A stretch of DNA of 64,000 nucleotides from Spelaeicoccus albus (GCF_013409065.1 NZ_JACBZP010000001.1:1860001-1924000), one strand, 5' to 3'; shown: positions 1 to 10,206, numbered from the stretch's first letter. Notes: generated from the letters alone by a model not told the origin. Numbers and translations: made by a program.

Positions 1-885
1 GAAGTCCTGCGCATCGTCGAACTCTGGATCGCCCACGGCGTCACGATCTTCCGCGTCGACAATCCGCACACGAAACCTGTCAAATTCTGGGAGTGGCTGC
101 TCGGCGAAGTCGCGCGGCGGCATCCGGACGTCGTGTTCCTGGCCGAAGCGTTCACTCGCCCGCCCATGATGCATGCACTTGCCAAGGCCGGCTTCCAGCA
201 ATCGTATTCGTACTTCACGTGGCGCAATACGCGCGAAGAGCTGGAAGAATACCTGATCGAGCTGCGCGACGACTCCGGCGATTTCCTCCGCCCGAACTTC
301 TTCGTCAACACGCCGGACATCCTGACCGAATATTTGCAGTTCGGGGGACCGCCGGCGTTCAAGATCCGCGCCGTGCTGGCATCGATGGGCAGCCCGCTGT
401 GGGGCGTGTACGCCGGATACGAGCTGTGCGAACACGTGGCCCGGCCGGGCTCGGAAGAGTACATGGACAACGAGAAGTACGAATACCGCCCCCGCGACTT
501 TGCCGCCGCCGAAGCCGACGGCAGGTCGCTGGCCGGGTATCTGACGCGGCTGAACGAAATCCGTCACGCCCACCCGGCCACGGGAGAGCTGCGCAATATT
601 CGACTGCACCGCGCGGACGACGACTCCATCCTCGCCTTTTCCAAACGCACCGGGGACGACAGAGTCATCGTCGTGGTCAACCTCGACCCGCACGCCGTCC
701 GCGAGACAACCGTCGACATCGATGTCGAAGCCCTGGGCCTGCCGACCGGCAGCACGTACCGCGTGCGAGATCAGCTCAGCGACGGCGAGTGGGAGTGGGG
801 CGCGCACAACTACGTGCGCCTCGACCCGTACATCGAGCCGGCGCATATCCTCGTCGTCTCGGCGGCCGACGGCTCCGGCCGGTAG
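1..885 (+). CDS. glgE: Alpha-1,4-glucan:maltose-1-phosphate maltosyltransferase, C-terminal part
   Basis: The reading frame is open from the first base of the window, so the 5' part of the gene lies outside. GlgE is a GH13_3 enzyme that extends alpha-1,4-glucans with maltosyl units from maltose-1-phosphate. The visible part contains the family's catalytic signatures: FRVDNPHTKP, where the Asp is the expected nucleophile, and FLAEAFTRP, where the Glu is the expected acid/base, followed by QSYSYFTWR. The last ~100 residues form the C-terminal beta domain. The stop is 13 bp before the GTG of the maltokinase-GlgB fusion, so the two are probably one operon. In many actinobacteria treS lies between glgE and the maltokinase gene, but here it is absent from that position. 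The family assignment is very secure; only the N-terminus is unknown. Confidence 0.95.
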   Translation, partial: EVLRIVELWIAHGVTIFRVDNPHTKPVKFWEWLLGEVARRHPDVVFLAEAFTRPPMMHALAKAGFQQSYSYFTWRNTREELEEYLIELRDDSGDFLRPNFFVNTPDILTEYLQFGGPPAFKIRAVLASMGSPLWGVYAGYELCEHVARPGSEEYMDNEKYEYRPRDFAAAEADGRSLAGYLTRLNEIRHAHPATGELRNIRLHRADDDSILAFSKRTGDDRVIVVVNLDPHAVRETTVDIDVEALGLPTGSTYRVRDQLSDGEWEWGAHNYVRLDPYIEPAHILVVSAADGSGR

Positions 886-898
886 GAACGAATCTGCA

Positions 899-3800
899 GT
901 GGGGATCAGCGGGGCACTTGCCGGTTTGCTCGACGCCTGGCTGCCCGCACGCCGCTGGTACCCGGGCTCCGGGACGGCGTTCTCGCACCCGGCCGAATTC
1001 CGCGAGCTGTTCGACGACGGCGACGAGGTGGCCGGGCGGCTGCTGCTGATCGAACTGACGTGGCCGGGCGGCCGGGCGCTGCTTCACGTGCCGTTGACGT
1101 TCCGGCGGCACCGGTTGGCCGACACGCCGGACGCCGCGCTGCTGGGACGCGTGGACGACCTCACGCTCGGCCCGCGGTGGGTGTACGACGGCGCCGTCGA
1201 CCCGGCAATGGTGCGTTGGGTGGCCGGTGCGATCACCGCGGACGGCGACCATGCCGGTGACGAGGAGGCCGGCGTGGCCCTGACGGGCAATGCGGCGGTC
1301 CGCCCGATCACTGCCGAACAAACGAACAGCTCCGCCGTCCTGGGCACCGGCCCGGACGCCGTGATAGTCAAATTCTTTCGCGTCGTCGCTCCCGGCCCGA
1401 ACCCGGACGTCGAGATCGCTTCCGCGTTGGCGGCCGCCGGGAGCGTCGACACCCCGGCGTGCTTGGGAGCGTTCGAGATCGACCTGCCCGCGGGAGAGGG
1501 GCGGGCGACACTGGCATCGGCCGGCCGGTACGTTCCGGGGGCCTCCGACGGCTGGAGTCTCGCCACCGATGCGTTCGCGGAGGGCCGCGGACTTCCGGGA
1601 GCCTACGATCTCGGGGTGGTCACGGCTCGCGTCCACCGCGATCTGGCAACGTCGTTCGGTGCCCGCCGTGCCGAGCCGGACGACGTCCGCGCGTCCTTGC
1701 TGGACCGCGTCGACTGGGCGCGCCGCGAAGCCGGAGCGCTGCTCGACCCGCACGCCGCGGCGCTGGACGAGCACCGGCGGGCCATCGAGGGCCTCGAGCA
1801 CGTCGGCGACGTCCAACGCGTGCACGGCGACCTGCACCTCGGCCAGTTCCTGGCGGCGGACGGCCGGTGGCTGATGCTCGACTTCGAAGGCGAACCGCTC
1901 CGACCGCTTGCGGCCCGCCGCCGTCCGGCCCCGGCACTCGGCGACGTCGCCGGAATGCTGCGGTCGTTCGATTACGCGGCCGGGTACGGCGCGTTGCACG
2001 GTCATCCGGTCGATCCGGGCTTGCCGGCGCGCGCTGCGGGCGAATTCCTGGCCGGGTACTCGGCCGAGTCCGGCACGGCTATCGACGCCGGCGACCCGCT
2101 GCTGCACGCGCTGCTGATCGACAAGGCGCTGTACGAAGTAGTGTACGAGGAACGACACCGCCCCAAATGGCTCCCCGTTCCGCTTGGCGCGCTGACCGAC
2201 CTACTGGAGGAGAAGAGCATGACGGACCGCCAGGACGACCGGCTCGACGCGCATGAGGTGGCGCGGCTGGCCGGCGGCAACCATCATGATCCGCACCGGC
2301 TGCTTGGTGCGCATCAGGACGACGGCGTGGTCACCTTCCGCACGGTGAAGCATTTGGCCTCGACAGTGACGGCCGTGACGCCGGACGACGTCGTTCCGCT
2401 TGAACACGTGCAGGACGGGCTGTGGGCCGGGTCGTACCGGCCCGACGACGGCCGGATCCCCGACTATCGGCTGCGCGTGACGTATCCGGACGGCACCGAG
2501 AACGAGGTCGACGACCCGTACCGGTTCCTCCCCACGGTCGGCGAAGTCGACAGATACCTGATCGGTGAGGGCCGGCACGAGACGCTGTGGGAGGTGTTGG
2601 GCGCGCACGTACGCCGCTATCCCGGCGTGTTGGGCGACGTCGACGGAACGGCGTTCGCCGTCTGGGCGCCGTCCGCGCAATCGGTGCGCGTGGTCGGAGC
2701 GTTCAACGACTGGAACGGCATCACCCACCCGATGCGCTCGCTGGGGGCGTCCGGCGTCTGGGAGCTTTTCATCCCCGGAGTCGGCGCCGGCACCGTGTAC
2801 AAATACGAGATCCTCGGCTCCGACGGCACATGGAAGCAAAAAGCCGATCCGATGGCGCAGGGTACCGAGGTCCCGCCGGCCACCGGTTCGGTCGTGACGG
2901 CGAGCCGGTACGAGTTCGCGGACGACGAGTGGATGAGCGCGCGCTCGTCGCGGGACCCGCACAATGCGCCAATGAGCACGTACGAAGTGCATCTGGGATC
3001 GTGGCGGCTCGGTCTGGACTATCGGCAGCTCGCCGTCGAACTCGTCGATTACGTGACCCGGCTCGGGTTCACGCACGTCGAGTTCATGCCCGTCGCCGAG
3101 CACCCGTTCGGCGGGTCGTGGGGATACCAGGTCACGTCCTATTACGCGCCGACCGCCCGGTTCGGCCATCCGGACGAATTCCGGCATCTTGTCGATGCGC
3201 TGCACCGGACCGGGATCGGCGTCATCCTCGACTGGGTGCCGGCGCATTTTCCCAAGGACGACTTCGCACTTGCCAAATTCGATGGCGGCCCGCTCTACGA
3301 ACACCCCGATCCGCGTCGCGGCGAACAACCCGACTGGGGCACGCTCATCTTCGACTACGGCCGGCGCGAGGTACGAGGTTTCCTGGTGGCCAACGCCCTG
3401 TACTGGATGAGTGAATTCCACATCGACGGGCTGCGGGTCGACGCCGTGGCATCGATGCTGTACTTGGACTATTCGCGTGGCGAAGGCGAATGGACGCCCA
3501 ACGCACGCGGCGGCCGGGAAAACCTCGAGGCCATCGACTTCCTCAAGGAGGTCACGGCGACCTGCTACCGGCTGCACCCGGGTACCGTCATGATCGCCGA
3601 GGAATCGACGGCATTCCCGGGCGTGACGGCCCCGACGGACGCCGGCGGGCTCGGCTTCGGACTGAAATGGAATATGGGCTGGATGCACGACACGCTCGAA
3701 TACGTCGCGCAAGACCCGATGTACCGCAGCTATCACCACGACAAGCTGACGTTCTCGATCGTGTACGCGTTCAGCGAGAACTTCGTGCTGCCGATCAGCC

Positions 3801-4408
3801 ACGACGAGGTGGTGCACGGCAAGGGGTCGCTCTTGCGGAAGATGCCGGGGGACCGATGGAAGCAGCTGGCCGGCGTCCGATCGTTCCTGGCGTACCAATG
3901 GGCACATCCGGGCAAACAGCTCATCTTCATGGGAACCGAGTTCGGGCAGGAAGCCGAATGGTCCGAAGAACACGGGCTCGATTGGTGGCTGACGGACGAT
4001 CCTCGGCATTCGGGCGTGCAACGCCTCGTCGCCGATATGAACGCCGTCTACAGCGCTTCGCCGGCGCTCTACGGTCAGGACAATTCGGCTGCCGGTTTCG
4101 AATGGCTCGACGGTGCCGACGCCGAGCGCAACGTGGTGTCGTTCGTGCGCTGGAGCCGGACCGGCCAAGCGCTCGTGTGCATCGCGAATTTCGCCGGCCT
4201 CCCGTACGAGGGATACCGGGTGGCGTTGCCGTTCGGCGGGAGCTGGGACGAGCGGTTGAACTCCGACGCCGAGGCGTACGGCGGATCGGGAGTGGGCAAC
4301 GACGGCCCCATCGAAGCCGTCACCGGAACGTATTTGGGCAAGCCCGCTTATGCCGATATCCGGATACCGCCGCTCGGGGTGCTGTATTTGACGCCGTCCG
4401 CCTCATAA
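899..4408 (+). CDS. glgB: Maltokinase (Pep2/Mak) fused in frame to glycogen branching enzyme GlgB
   Basis: One continuous frame of 1,169 residues holds two enzymes that are normally separate. Residues 1-440 are a maltokinase, which makes maltose-1-phosphate from maltose and ATP: N-terminal LPARRWYPG, kinase motif VHGDLHLGQF and metal-binding LMLDFEGEP. Residues ~441-1169 are a full-length GH13_9 branching enzyme: an N-terminal CBM48-type module (FAVWAPSAQSVRVVGAFNDW), nucleophile region DGLRVDAVASMLY, acid/base region IAEESTAFPG, and ISHDEVVHGKGS. No stop separates them. The link is PVPLGALTDLLEEKS followed by MTDRQ. The GTG at 899 was chosen because it opens directly into the conserved maltokinase start, with AGGA 11 bp upstream. 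An internal ATG at 2219 with a strong Shine-Dalgarno could also give free GlgB (729 aa, normal family length). A one-base assembly error removing a stop is the alternative explanation. Confidence 0.9.
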   Translation: MGISGALAGLLDAWLPARRWYPGSGTAFSHPAEFRELFDDGDEVAGRLLLIELTWPGGRALLHVPLTFRRHRLADTPDAALLGRVDDLTLGPRWVYDGAVDPAMVRWVAGAITADGDHAGDEEAGVALTGNAAVRPITAEQTNSSAVLGTGPDAVIVKFFRVVAPGPNPDVEIASALAAAGSVDTPACLGAFEIDLPAGEGRATLASAGRYVPGASDGWSLATDAFAEGRGLPGAYDLGVVTARVHRDLATSFGARRAEPDDVRASLLDRVDWARREAGALLDPHAAALDEHRRAIEGLEHVGDVQRVHGDLHLGQFLAADGRWLMLDFEGEPLRPLAARRRPAPALGDVAGMLRSFDYAAGYGALHGHPVDPGLPARAAGEFLAGYSAESGTAIDAGDPLLHALLIDKALYEVVYEERHRPKWLPVPLGALTDLLEEKSMTDRQDDRLDAHEVARLAGGNHHDPHRLLGAHQDDGVVTFRTVKHLASTVTAVTPDDVVPLEHVQDGLWAGSYRPDDGRIPDYRLRVTYPDGTENEVDDPYRFLPTVGEVDRYLIGEGRHETLWEVLGAHVRRYPGVLGDVDGTAFAVWAPSAQSVRVVGAFNDWNGITHPMRSLGASGVWELFIPGVGAGTVYKYEILGSDGTWKQKADPMAQGTEVPPATGSVVTASRYEFADDEWMSARSSRDPHNAPMSTYEVHLGSWRLGLDYRQLAVELVDYVTRLGFTHVEFMPVAEHPFGGSWGYQVTSYYAPTARFGHPDEFRHLVDALHRTGIGVILDWVPAHFPKDDFALAKFDGGPLYEHPDPRRGEQPDWGTLIFDYGRREVRGFLVANALYWMSEFHIDGLRVDAVASMLYLDYSRGEGEWTPNARGGRENLEAIDFLKEVTATCYRLHPGTVMIAEESTAFPGVTAPTDAGGLGFGLKWNMGWMHDTLEYVAQDPMYRSYHHDKLTFSIVYAFSENFVLPISHDEVVHGKGSLLRKMPGDRWKQLAGVRSFLAYQWAHPGKQLIFMGTEFGQEAEWSEEHGLDWWLTDDPRHSGVQRLVADMNAVYSASPALYGQDNSAAGFEWLDGADAERNVVSFVRWSRTGQALVCIANFAGLPYEGYRVALPFGGSWDERLNSDAEAYGGSGVGNDGPIEAVTGTYLGKPAYADIRIPPLGVLYLTPSAS
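2206..2221 (+). promoter_or_regulatory. Internal ribosome binding site and ATG for stand-alone GlgB
   Basis: GGAGGAG begins at 2206 and lies 8 bp before an in-frame ATG at 2219 that matches the usual start of actinobacterial GlgB. In the fused frame the same bases encode the linker residues LEEKS. The retained Shine-Dalgarno suggests that the genes were once separate and that two translation products may still be made. Confidence 0.6.
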
Positions 4409-4438
4409 CCGAAGTGGGAAGGGGCGAGACGGGAAGGT

Positions 4439-5134
4439 TTAGGAGGCGAGCAACACGGTGGTTTGCGTGCCGACCTCTTCATAGCCCAGCGATGCGGCAA
4501 GCCGGCGGGAGCCCTTGTTATCGATGTGCGACCGCCAGCCGGGTACGAGGCCGGCGTCCAGAGCCTCACTCGTGGCAATCGCCGCAATGGTGGCGCCGGC
4601 GCCAAGATGGCGATGGTTCGGCGCGGTCAGCACGGCCATGTGGGCAACTATGGCGTTCCATTCGTCGAACCCGGCCGCGGCAACCGGAGCGGCATCGTCA
4701 TCAAGCAGCACGAAGACGGATTCGCGCGCGGAAAGGCCGGCCTCGTTGACGTCGTCCGGCGGACACAACGACTCGAGCCGGCGGACGTCGGCGTGATCGT
4801 TCGAGATCAGCGGTTTGTCATCCGCGACGTCGCGGACCGCGGTATCGACGTCGGCGTAGGCAAGCACCGCCGGGCCCAATCCGTGTCCGCCGCGATCCGC
4901 AGTGAGAGCCAGCAGACCGGCGTGGGTAGTCAACTCGTCGTCCGCGACCGAGACCGCCCGTTGCCGCGCCCACTCCGGACCGGCCATCACGTGACGCCCC
5001 CAGATCGAAATGAAGCTGACGGCGTCCGTGCTTATCGCATACAGCCGCTCTCCGGGCACGTTCATGGCGTCATCGGCGAGCCCGAGGCGTCTGGTCCAAG
5101 CCAGGCGCACTATCGCTTCGGTGTTGGCGTCCAT
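4439..5134 (-). CDS. GNAT-family N-acetyltransferase
   Basis: This 231-aa protein has a GNAT fold in its C-terminal half. The core is MAVLTAPNHRHLGAGATIA, the beta4-alpha3 acetyl-CoA binding region with an R/Q-x-x-G-x-G/A-type loop (NHRHLGAG), followed by HIDNKGSRRLAASLGYEEVG, the typical C-terminal strand-helix-strand. The N-terminal ~110 residues resemble the unconserved first domain of two-domain GNATs. The start lies 4 bp downstream of the treZ stop, so it is probably the last gene of a treY-treZ operon. The acceptor substrate is unknown. The gene is convergent with glgB, 30 bp away. Confidence 0.75.
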   Translation of the reverse strand: MDANTEAIVRLAWTRRLGLADDAMNVPGERLYAISTDAVSFISIWGRHVMAGPEWARQRAVSVADDELTTHAGLLALTADRGGHGLGPAVLAYADVDTAVRDVADDKPLISNDHADVRRLESLCPPDDVNEAGLSARESVFVLLDDDAAPVAAAGFDEWNAIVAHMAVLTAPNHRHLGAGATIAAIATSEALDAGLVPGWRSHIDNKGSRRLAASLGYEEVGTQTTVLLAS

Positions 5135-5138
5135 CCCT

Positions 5139-7004
5139 TCACCCTATGCCGCCCACCGGGGGAACGGACAGAACGGCGGCCGACCACGCCGGCAACACCA
5201 CTTCCGTATCGCTGAGCCGGAAGCCGTCCGTCGTCGCCAATTCGATCCGCGGCCGCGAGCCGTCATCAACCTCGTCGACCAGTGCCCGATTGGGCAAAGC
5301 CGAGTCCGGCGCAGCCGCCGCGTCCGCCGCTGCAGGTGCGAGGCGGACGGCGTGTTCGTCGCCCGACAAGTTTGCCGCCACCAGGGCTCCGGGCCGCCGT
5401 ATCAGGAGCCCACGCCGGGCGGCGTCGTAGTCCACGTCGATTGCCGCAAACCGCGGATCGGCGAGGCCGGGAAGCCGCTTCCGGGTTGCGATGAGCTCGC
5501 CGTAGAGTGACAGCAACCGGGCATGATCACCGGTGTCCGGCTCGGTCCAGTCGAGCCGTGAGTCGGTGAAAGTCTTCTCAGCCTGTGGATCCGGCACGAT
5601 TGCCGGGTCCCAGCCCATTTGCTCGAATTCGCGCAGGCGTCCTTCCGCAGTGGCAGCAGCAAGCTCGGGTTCGGGATGCGAGGTGAAGAACTGCCATGGC
5701 GTGCCGGCGCCCCATTCCTCGCCCATGAAGAGCATCGGCGTGAACGGTCCGGACAAATTGAGCACCGCGGCAACAGCAAGTTTGCCGAAACGGAACTCAT
5801 CGGTGCCGAGCGTGGCGTGGAGGCGGTCCCCGGCTGCCCGGTTGCCGATCTGGTCGTGATCTTGGATGCACACGACGAGCCTCGAGGTCGGTATCCGGAG
5901 CGTATCGATGGGGCGTCCGTGGTGGCGGCCGCGGAACGACGAATACGTGCCGTCGTGAAAGAACCCGCGCCGGAGGACCTTCGCCACCGCGTCGAACGGT
6001 TCGAAGTCGGCGTAGTATCCGGCAGTCTCGCCGGTGACCGCGACGTGGACGGCGTGATGAAAGTCGTCGCTCCATTGCCCGTCCAAGCCGTAGCCGCCGG
6101 CTTCACGACTCGTGATGAGCCGCGGATCGTTCAGATCCGATTCGGCGATCAGCGTCAGCGGCCGCCCGGTCCGAGCCTGCAGCACGCCGACTTCGGCGGC
6201 CAATTCTTCGAGGATGTGCGTGGCGCGGGTGTCGCGCAGGGCGTGGACGGCGTCGAGCCGTAATCCGTCCACGTGATATTCGCCGAGCCACATCAGCGCG
6301 TTGTCAATGATGTAGCGCCGCACTTCGTCGGAGCCCGGACCGTCCAGATTGACCGATTCGCCCCACGTATTACCCGGCCCGCCGGACAGGTAGGGGCCGA
6401 ATCGGGGCAGGTAGTTCCCGCTCGGGCCGAGGTGGTTGTACACGACATCTTGGATGACGCCGATGCCGTGGGCGTGACACGCGTCGACGAACCGCCGGTA
6501 TCCGTCGGGGCCCCCGTAGGGCTCGTGGACGGCGAACCAGAGCACGCCGTCATAACCCCATCCGCGCATCCCGTTGAAAGCGTTGACGGGTAGCAGTTCG
6601 ACGAAATCGATGCCCAGATTCGCCAGATAGTCGAGTTTGCCGATTGCTCCGTCGAATGTGCCGTCCGGCGTGAACGTGCCGATGTGCAGCTCGTAGATGA
6701 CGGATCCGGCCGGCTCTCGGCCGCGCCACGCCGCGTCGTCCCCGGTCGGAGGCCCGGCAGCAACGACGCGCGACGGCTCGTGGACGCCGCGGGGCTGACG
6801 GCGCGACCGCGGGTCGGGAATCCGCGTCTCGTCGTCGCCGAGCAGGTAGGCATAGTCCTCGACCTGATCCAGCGCCTCGAGATCGGCTGCATGCCACCAC
6901 CCGCCGACGCCGCGTCTCAGATCATGGATGCGTTCGCCCTCGGCGCCGGAGGTCCACATGCGGACACGATCGGGGGTGGGCGCCCACACGGAAAAGTCGG
7001 TCAT
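5139..7004 (-). CDS. treZ: Malto-oligosyltrehalose trehalohydrolase
   Basis: TreZ releases free trehalose from the maltooligosyl-trehalose made by TreY. The 621-aa protein starts [14 protein letters not shown], the N-terminal E-set domain, then carries the GH13_10 barrel: [46 protein letters not shown] with the nucleophile Asp, [11 protein letters not shown] with the acid/base Glu, and [14 protein letters not shown]. The ATG at 7004 overlaps the treY stop by 4 bp (ATGA), which fixes the start although the frame stays open further upstream inside treY. Translational coupling with treY is likely. The length fits the family (about 580-620 aa). Confidence 0.95.
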   Translation of the reverse strand: MTDFSVWAPTPDRVRMWTSGAEGERIHDLRRGVGGWWHAADLEALDQVEDYAYLLGDDETRIPDPRSRRQPRGVHEPSRVVAAGPPTGDDAAWRGREPAGSVIYELHIGTFTPDGTFDGAIGKLDYLANLGIDFVELLPVNAFNGMRGWGYDGVLWFAVHEPYGGPDGYRRFVDACHAHGIGVIQDVVYNHLGPSGNYLPRFGPYLSGGPGNTWGESVNLDGPGSDEVRRYIIDNALMWLGEYHVDGLRLDAVHALRDTRATHILEELAAEVGVLQARTGRPLTLIAESDLNDPRLITSREAGGYGLDGQWSDDFHHAVHVAVTGETAGYYADFEPFDAVAKVLRRGFFHDGTYSSFRGRHHGRPIDTLRIPTSRLVVCIQDHDQIGNRAAGDRLHATLGTDEFRFGKLAVAAVLNLSGPFTPMLFMGEEWGAGTPWQFFTSHPEPELAAATAEGRLREFEQMGWDPAIVPDPQAEKTFTDSRLDWTEPDTGDHARLLSLYGELIATRKRLPGLADPRFAAIDVDYDAARRGLLIRRPGALVAANLSGDEHAVRLAPAAADAAAAPDSALPNRALVDEVDDGSRPRIELATTDGFRLSDTEVVLPAWSAAVLSVPPVGGIG

Positions 7005-9397
7005 TGGTCGTCCTCCTCGGCCGGCCGCAGCAAGGCGACAGGGTAGTCGGCAAAGAGGTCGGCCACCGGCACGGTTCCGGTGCGACGCCTTCTCGTGAAC
7101 ACGTCCACGTAGCCGCCGCCGAGGTCGACAACCGTGTCGGCCCAGCCGCCGGACGCCGCCAGCCCGGCAGGTAGCCGCGTGCCCAGTGCCACGGCGCCGC
7201 CGCGATCGAAGCCGAGCAGGTGGGATGCCCGCCGCCCGGCGGCGTGAACAGCCCGGTAGCCGCCGAACAGGTCGGGCCTGTCGCGGCGGAGGCGCAGCGA
7301 CCTGCTCGTCACAAGGAGTTTGGCAGCGGGATCCGTGACATCGGCCAGTTCGCCGGCGTCGAGCCGGGCCAGGGCCGCGCGGCGGGCGTCGAAATCGACG
7401 GGGCGGCGATTGTCCGGGTCGACAAGCGAGTTCTCGTCGCCGAATTCGCTGCCCTGGTACACGTCCGGAACGCCGGGAGCGGCCAGCTGTAACAATTTGG
7501 CCGTCAGGATATTGGACGCTGCGGGCGCGGCAATCCGGTCCGCGAACGACTTCACCGCCGCGGAGCCCAGACAGTAGTCGACAAAATCGTGCATCGACTG
7601 TTCGAATGCGGCGTCCGGTGCCGTCCACGTCGTCGAATCGCCGGCCTCACGTGCGGCCTTTTCCGCGTAGGCGTGCAGTCGGTCCGGGGTCGCCGGCCAG
7701 CTGCCGACGACGGCTTGCAGGAGCAGGTTTGCCAGCGGCCCGTCGTCCAGAGCCGTCTCTGGTCGCACCGCCCGAACGAGTTCTGTCCACTCGCCCGGAA
7801 TTTCGGACAGCACGTCGATCCGCGCGCGTACATTCTCGCTGCGTTTCGTATCATGCGTGCTCAGCGTCGTCATGGACCTGGGGGAGCGGGAGAGGCGGAG
7901 CTCTTGCCGCGAGTGGAATTCGGCCGGCTCGATGGAGAACACCGACGGATCCCCGCCGACCTCGGTCAACGACGTCAGGCGCGAATACCGGTAAAACGCG
8001 CAGTCCTCGACCCCCTTGGCCATCACCATGCCGCTGGTTTGCTGAAACCGGCGGGCGAGCGGTGACATCGGATCGCTCAGCAGCGGCAGCAGCCGGTCGA
8101 GAGAGCCGGCGAGGTCGGGACGGCGGCGGGTCGACTCGGCTACCGCGGCGTCCAGATGCTCCGACCCGGCCGGCAGGTAGCTCCGGTAAACCGGAAAGTT
8201 GGCCATCAGCTCGGCAAGGGCATCCGCCGCATCGCCTCGTGGACGGTCGATCAGCCGGGTGAGCCGGAGCACTTCCGAGCGCAAAATTCCGTCGGCGACG
8301 GCGCGTTTCGTGTCGTGGGTCAGGTCGTGCCAGTCCACGGGCTTGCCGGATTTCGTGCCGCGCAGTTCGGCGTCCAGCCGGTCGAGTCCCGGTTTGCCGG
8401 CCGGGTCGATCAGCACGCGGTCGATGTCGCCGAGCGCGTCGTATCCGGTGGTGCCCTCGCACGCCCAATCGCCGGGCAGTCGTTCGCCGGGTTCGAGGAT
8501 CTTTTCCACGACCGTGTACGCGTCGCGGGTGATCGTCCGCAGCGATTCCAGATATCCCTTCGGATCGGCGAGACCGTCCGGATGGTCGACGCGCAGGCCG
8601 TCGGCAAGCGATGAGTCGTCCGCCGGCCCGGCGCCGTCCGGGCCGGCGCCATCGCGCCCGCGTCCGAACCAGCTGCCGATCTGACTATGACTTTCGCCCA
8701 GCACCCACGGCTCCTCCACCCGCACACCGGCAAGCGTATTGACGGCGAAGAAGCGCCGGTAGTTCAGCTCGTCGTCGGCGCGGCGCCAATTCACCAGCTC
8801 GTAATGTTGCCGGGCGTGCACGGCCACGGCGGAGCCTGCCGCGTGAGCGTCGTCCGGCGCGCCCTCCCGGTCGGTCAGCGTGCCGGGGCTAATCGGGTAC
8901 CGGTTGTCGTAATAACACAGCACCGGCTCTGCCCCCGACTCGTCGATCCGCAGCTTGCCGAGCTCGGAGCCGGGATCGCTGTCGTCGCCGAGCACGGGGA
9001 TGCGGATCTTGCCGCCGGCTGCGTCCCAATCGACGTCGAACGCCTCGGCGTACCGCGAGCCGCGGCCGTGCGTGAGCAGATCCCACCACCAAACGTTCAC
9101 GGCCGGCGTGGCCACGCCCATGTGGTTGGGCACGATGTCGATCAGTACACCCAGCCCGAGGCCGTGGGCCGCGTCGGCGAGTCGGCGGAGGCCTTCCCGC
9201 CCGCCGCGTTCGACGTCAACGGTGTCGTGCCGGACGACGTCGTAGCCGTGCGACGAGCCGGGCTCGGCTTGAAGGACGGGGGAGAGGTACACCCAGTCGG
9301 CACCGAGACCGCGGACATAATCGAGCACGGCCGCGGCGGCATCGAAATCGAACGATTCGCGCACCTGCAAGCGATACGTGGATACGGGAGTCCTCAT
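7001..9397 (-). CDS. treY: Malto-oligosyltrehalose synthase
   Basis: TreY isomerises the reducing-end alpha-1,4 bond of maltodextrins to the alpha,alpha-1,1 bond of trehalose. The 798-aa protein begins [11 protein letters not shown] and shows GH13_26 motifs: [52 protein letters not shown] with the nucleophile Asp, [10 protein letters not shown] with the catalytic Glu, and [15 protein letters not shown]. Near the end it has [12 protein letters not shown]. The length matches bacterial TreY. It is the first gene of the treY-treZ-GNAT run, with GAGAGGCGG just before the ATG. Debranching of the substrate would be supplied by GlgX encoded at 12.4-14.6 kb. Confidence 0.95.
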   Translation of the reverse strand: MRTPVSTYRLQVRESFDFDAAAAVLDYVRGLGADWVYLSPVLQAEPGSSHGYDVVRHDTVDVERGGREGLRRLADAAHGLGLGVLIDIVPNHMGVATPAVNVWWWDLLTHGRGSRYAEAFDVDWDAAGGKIRIPVLGDDSDPGSELGKLRIDESGAEPVLCYYDNRYPISPGTLTDREGAPDDAHAAGSAVAVHARQHYELVNWRRADDELNYRRFFAVNTLAGVRVEEPWVLGESHSQIGSWFGRGRDGAGPDGAGPADDSSLADGLRVDHPDGLADPKGYLESLRTITRDAYTVVEKILEPGERLPGDWACEGTTGYDALGDIDRVLIDPAGKPGLDRLDAELRGTKSGKPVDWHDLTHDTKRAVADGILRSEVLRLTRLIDRPRGDAADALAELMANFPVYRSYLPAGSEHLDAAVAESTRRRPDLAGSLDRLLPLLSDPMSPLARRFQQTSGMVMAKGVEDCAFYRYSRLTSLTEVGGDPSVFSIEPAEFHSRQELRLSRSPRSMTTLSTHDTKRSENVRARIDVLSEIPGEWTELVRAVRPETALDDGPLANLLLQAVVGSWPATPDRLHAYAEKAAREAGDSTTWTAPDAAFEQSMHDFVDYCLGSAAVKSFADRIAAPAASNILTAKLLQLAAPGVPDVYQGSEFGDENSLVDPDNRRPVDFDARRAALARLDAGELADVTDPAAKLLVTSRSLRLRRDRPDLFGGYRAVHAAGRRASHLLGFDRGGAVALGTRLPAGLAASGGWADTVVDLGGGYVDVFTRRRRTGTVPVADLFADYPVALLRPAEEDDQ

Positions 9398-9445
9398 TGC
9401 CGCCTCTCGTTCGTCGGAATTCCGGATTTCAGTCTAAGCGGACAG

Positions 9446-10096
9446 TCACGACTGCCGTTCGTGCCCGAGTGCCGAGATGGACGCGTGCACGAGCGCGCTT
9501 GTGGCAATGAGCAGTCGGTTGTGCATCGTGACCCCGCGAATGACTTGTAAACAGACTTCGTCTCGGCTGAGGCCGTCGGTGATGGGGTCGACGTTCTCCC
9601 GGACGATCTTCGTCAACGCCCGGGCGTGAAGAATTATCGTGTCCGGCCCGACTACGTAGCCCGCAGCGGCGAAGTCCGCGAGGGCATCCGAGACGGACCT
9701 GCGTGCTGTCGGTGAGATGTCCGGCCAACCCAGTTCTTCGAGAGCGCTGAGAACGTCGTCGTTGAAATCGTGGCGTGACGACTCGCCGGCAGGCGTGCGG
9801 CGCGGGGCCGCCGTGCCGCCGGAACTCAGCGCGAGGCGCTGGCATTCGCCCATGAGCTCGATCATCGGCACATTTTCGTCGTCAATGGCGCGGGCGAGGT
9901 CGGCGATCGAGCCGAGCGGTGTGTGCAATTCCGCTCGGAGCCAGGTCACCAGTGCGAGGCGATGGACGTGCACGTCGTCATAGACGGCCGTGGTGGCGTT
10001 CCTTTTTCGTCCGGCCGGAAGGATCCCCACGTGAATGTAGTACTTGATGCTGGCGGTCGAGACTCCGGTCGTGACGGCTAGTGAGCTGAGTTTCAT
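9446..10096 (-). CDS. MerR-family transcriptional regulator
   Basis: This 216-aa protein starts with a MerR-type winged helix-turn-helix: MKLSSLAVTTGVSTASIKYYIHVGILP, where the usual RYY is KYY, then AVYDDVHVHRLALVTWLRAELHTPLGSIADL. The C-terminal ~120 residues are a helical effector domain of no recognised type, so the ligand cannot be inferred. It is divergent from the DUF2306 membrane-protein gene and shares a 110-bp intergenic region with repeated GATAGT boxes, which suggests it controls that gene and itself. Confidence 0.8.
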   Translation of the reverse strand: MKLSSLAVTTGVSTASIKYYIHVGILPAGRKRNATTAVYDDVHVHRLALVTWLRAELHTPLGSIADLARAIDDENVPMIELMGECQRLALSSGGTAAPRRTPAGESSRHDFNDDVLSALEELGWPDISPTARRSVSDALADFAAAGYVVGPDTIILHARALTKIVRENVDPITDGLSRDEVCLQVIRGVTMHNRLLIATSALVHASISALGHERQS

Positions 10097-10141
10097 CGTG
10101 CTCCTGAACTGATGCGCCGTGATGTGATCCGTGCATCGATC

Positions 10142-10200
10142 GGATAGTTGAGCGTGCTGTGACTATCTACGTTGCCGTGATCGGATAGTCCAATTATCTT
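10142..10200 (+). promoter_or_regulatory. Promoter and dyad operator between merR-like gene and DUF2306 gene
   Basis: GACTATC at 10161-10167 and GATAGTC at 10184-10190 form an inverted repeat with a 16-bp spacer. A third copy, GGATAGT, lies at 10142-10148. A candidate -35 TTGCCG (10172-10177) and -10 TATCTT (10195-10200), 17 bp apart, overlap the dyad. The -10 ends only 6 bp before the ATG at 10207 and there is no Shine-Dalgarno, so the membrane-protein mRNA would be leaderless. This is inference from sequence only. Confidence 0.4.
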
Positions 10201-10206
10201 ATCGGT

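Noticed and set aside
776-2158. Long open frame on the minus strand opposite the maltokinase part
   Set aside because: A shadow of the GC-rich codon pattern: no family motifs, no ribosome binding site, Arg/Val/Gly-rich translation.
2201-4168. 655-residue open frame opposite glgB
   Set aside because: Antisense shadow of a strongly conserved GlgB; its translation shows no domain.
5139-7628. treZ starting upstream at 7628 (829 aa)
   Set aside because: The extra N-terminus lies inside treY and is Arg-rich; the ATG at 7004 gives the normal TreZ start and a 4-bp overlap.
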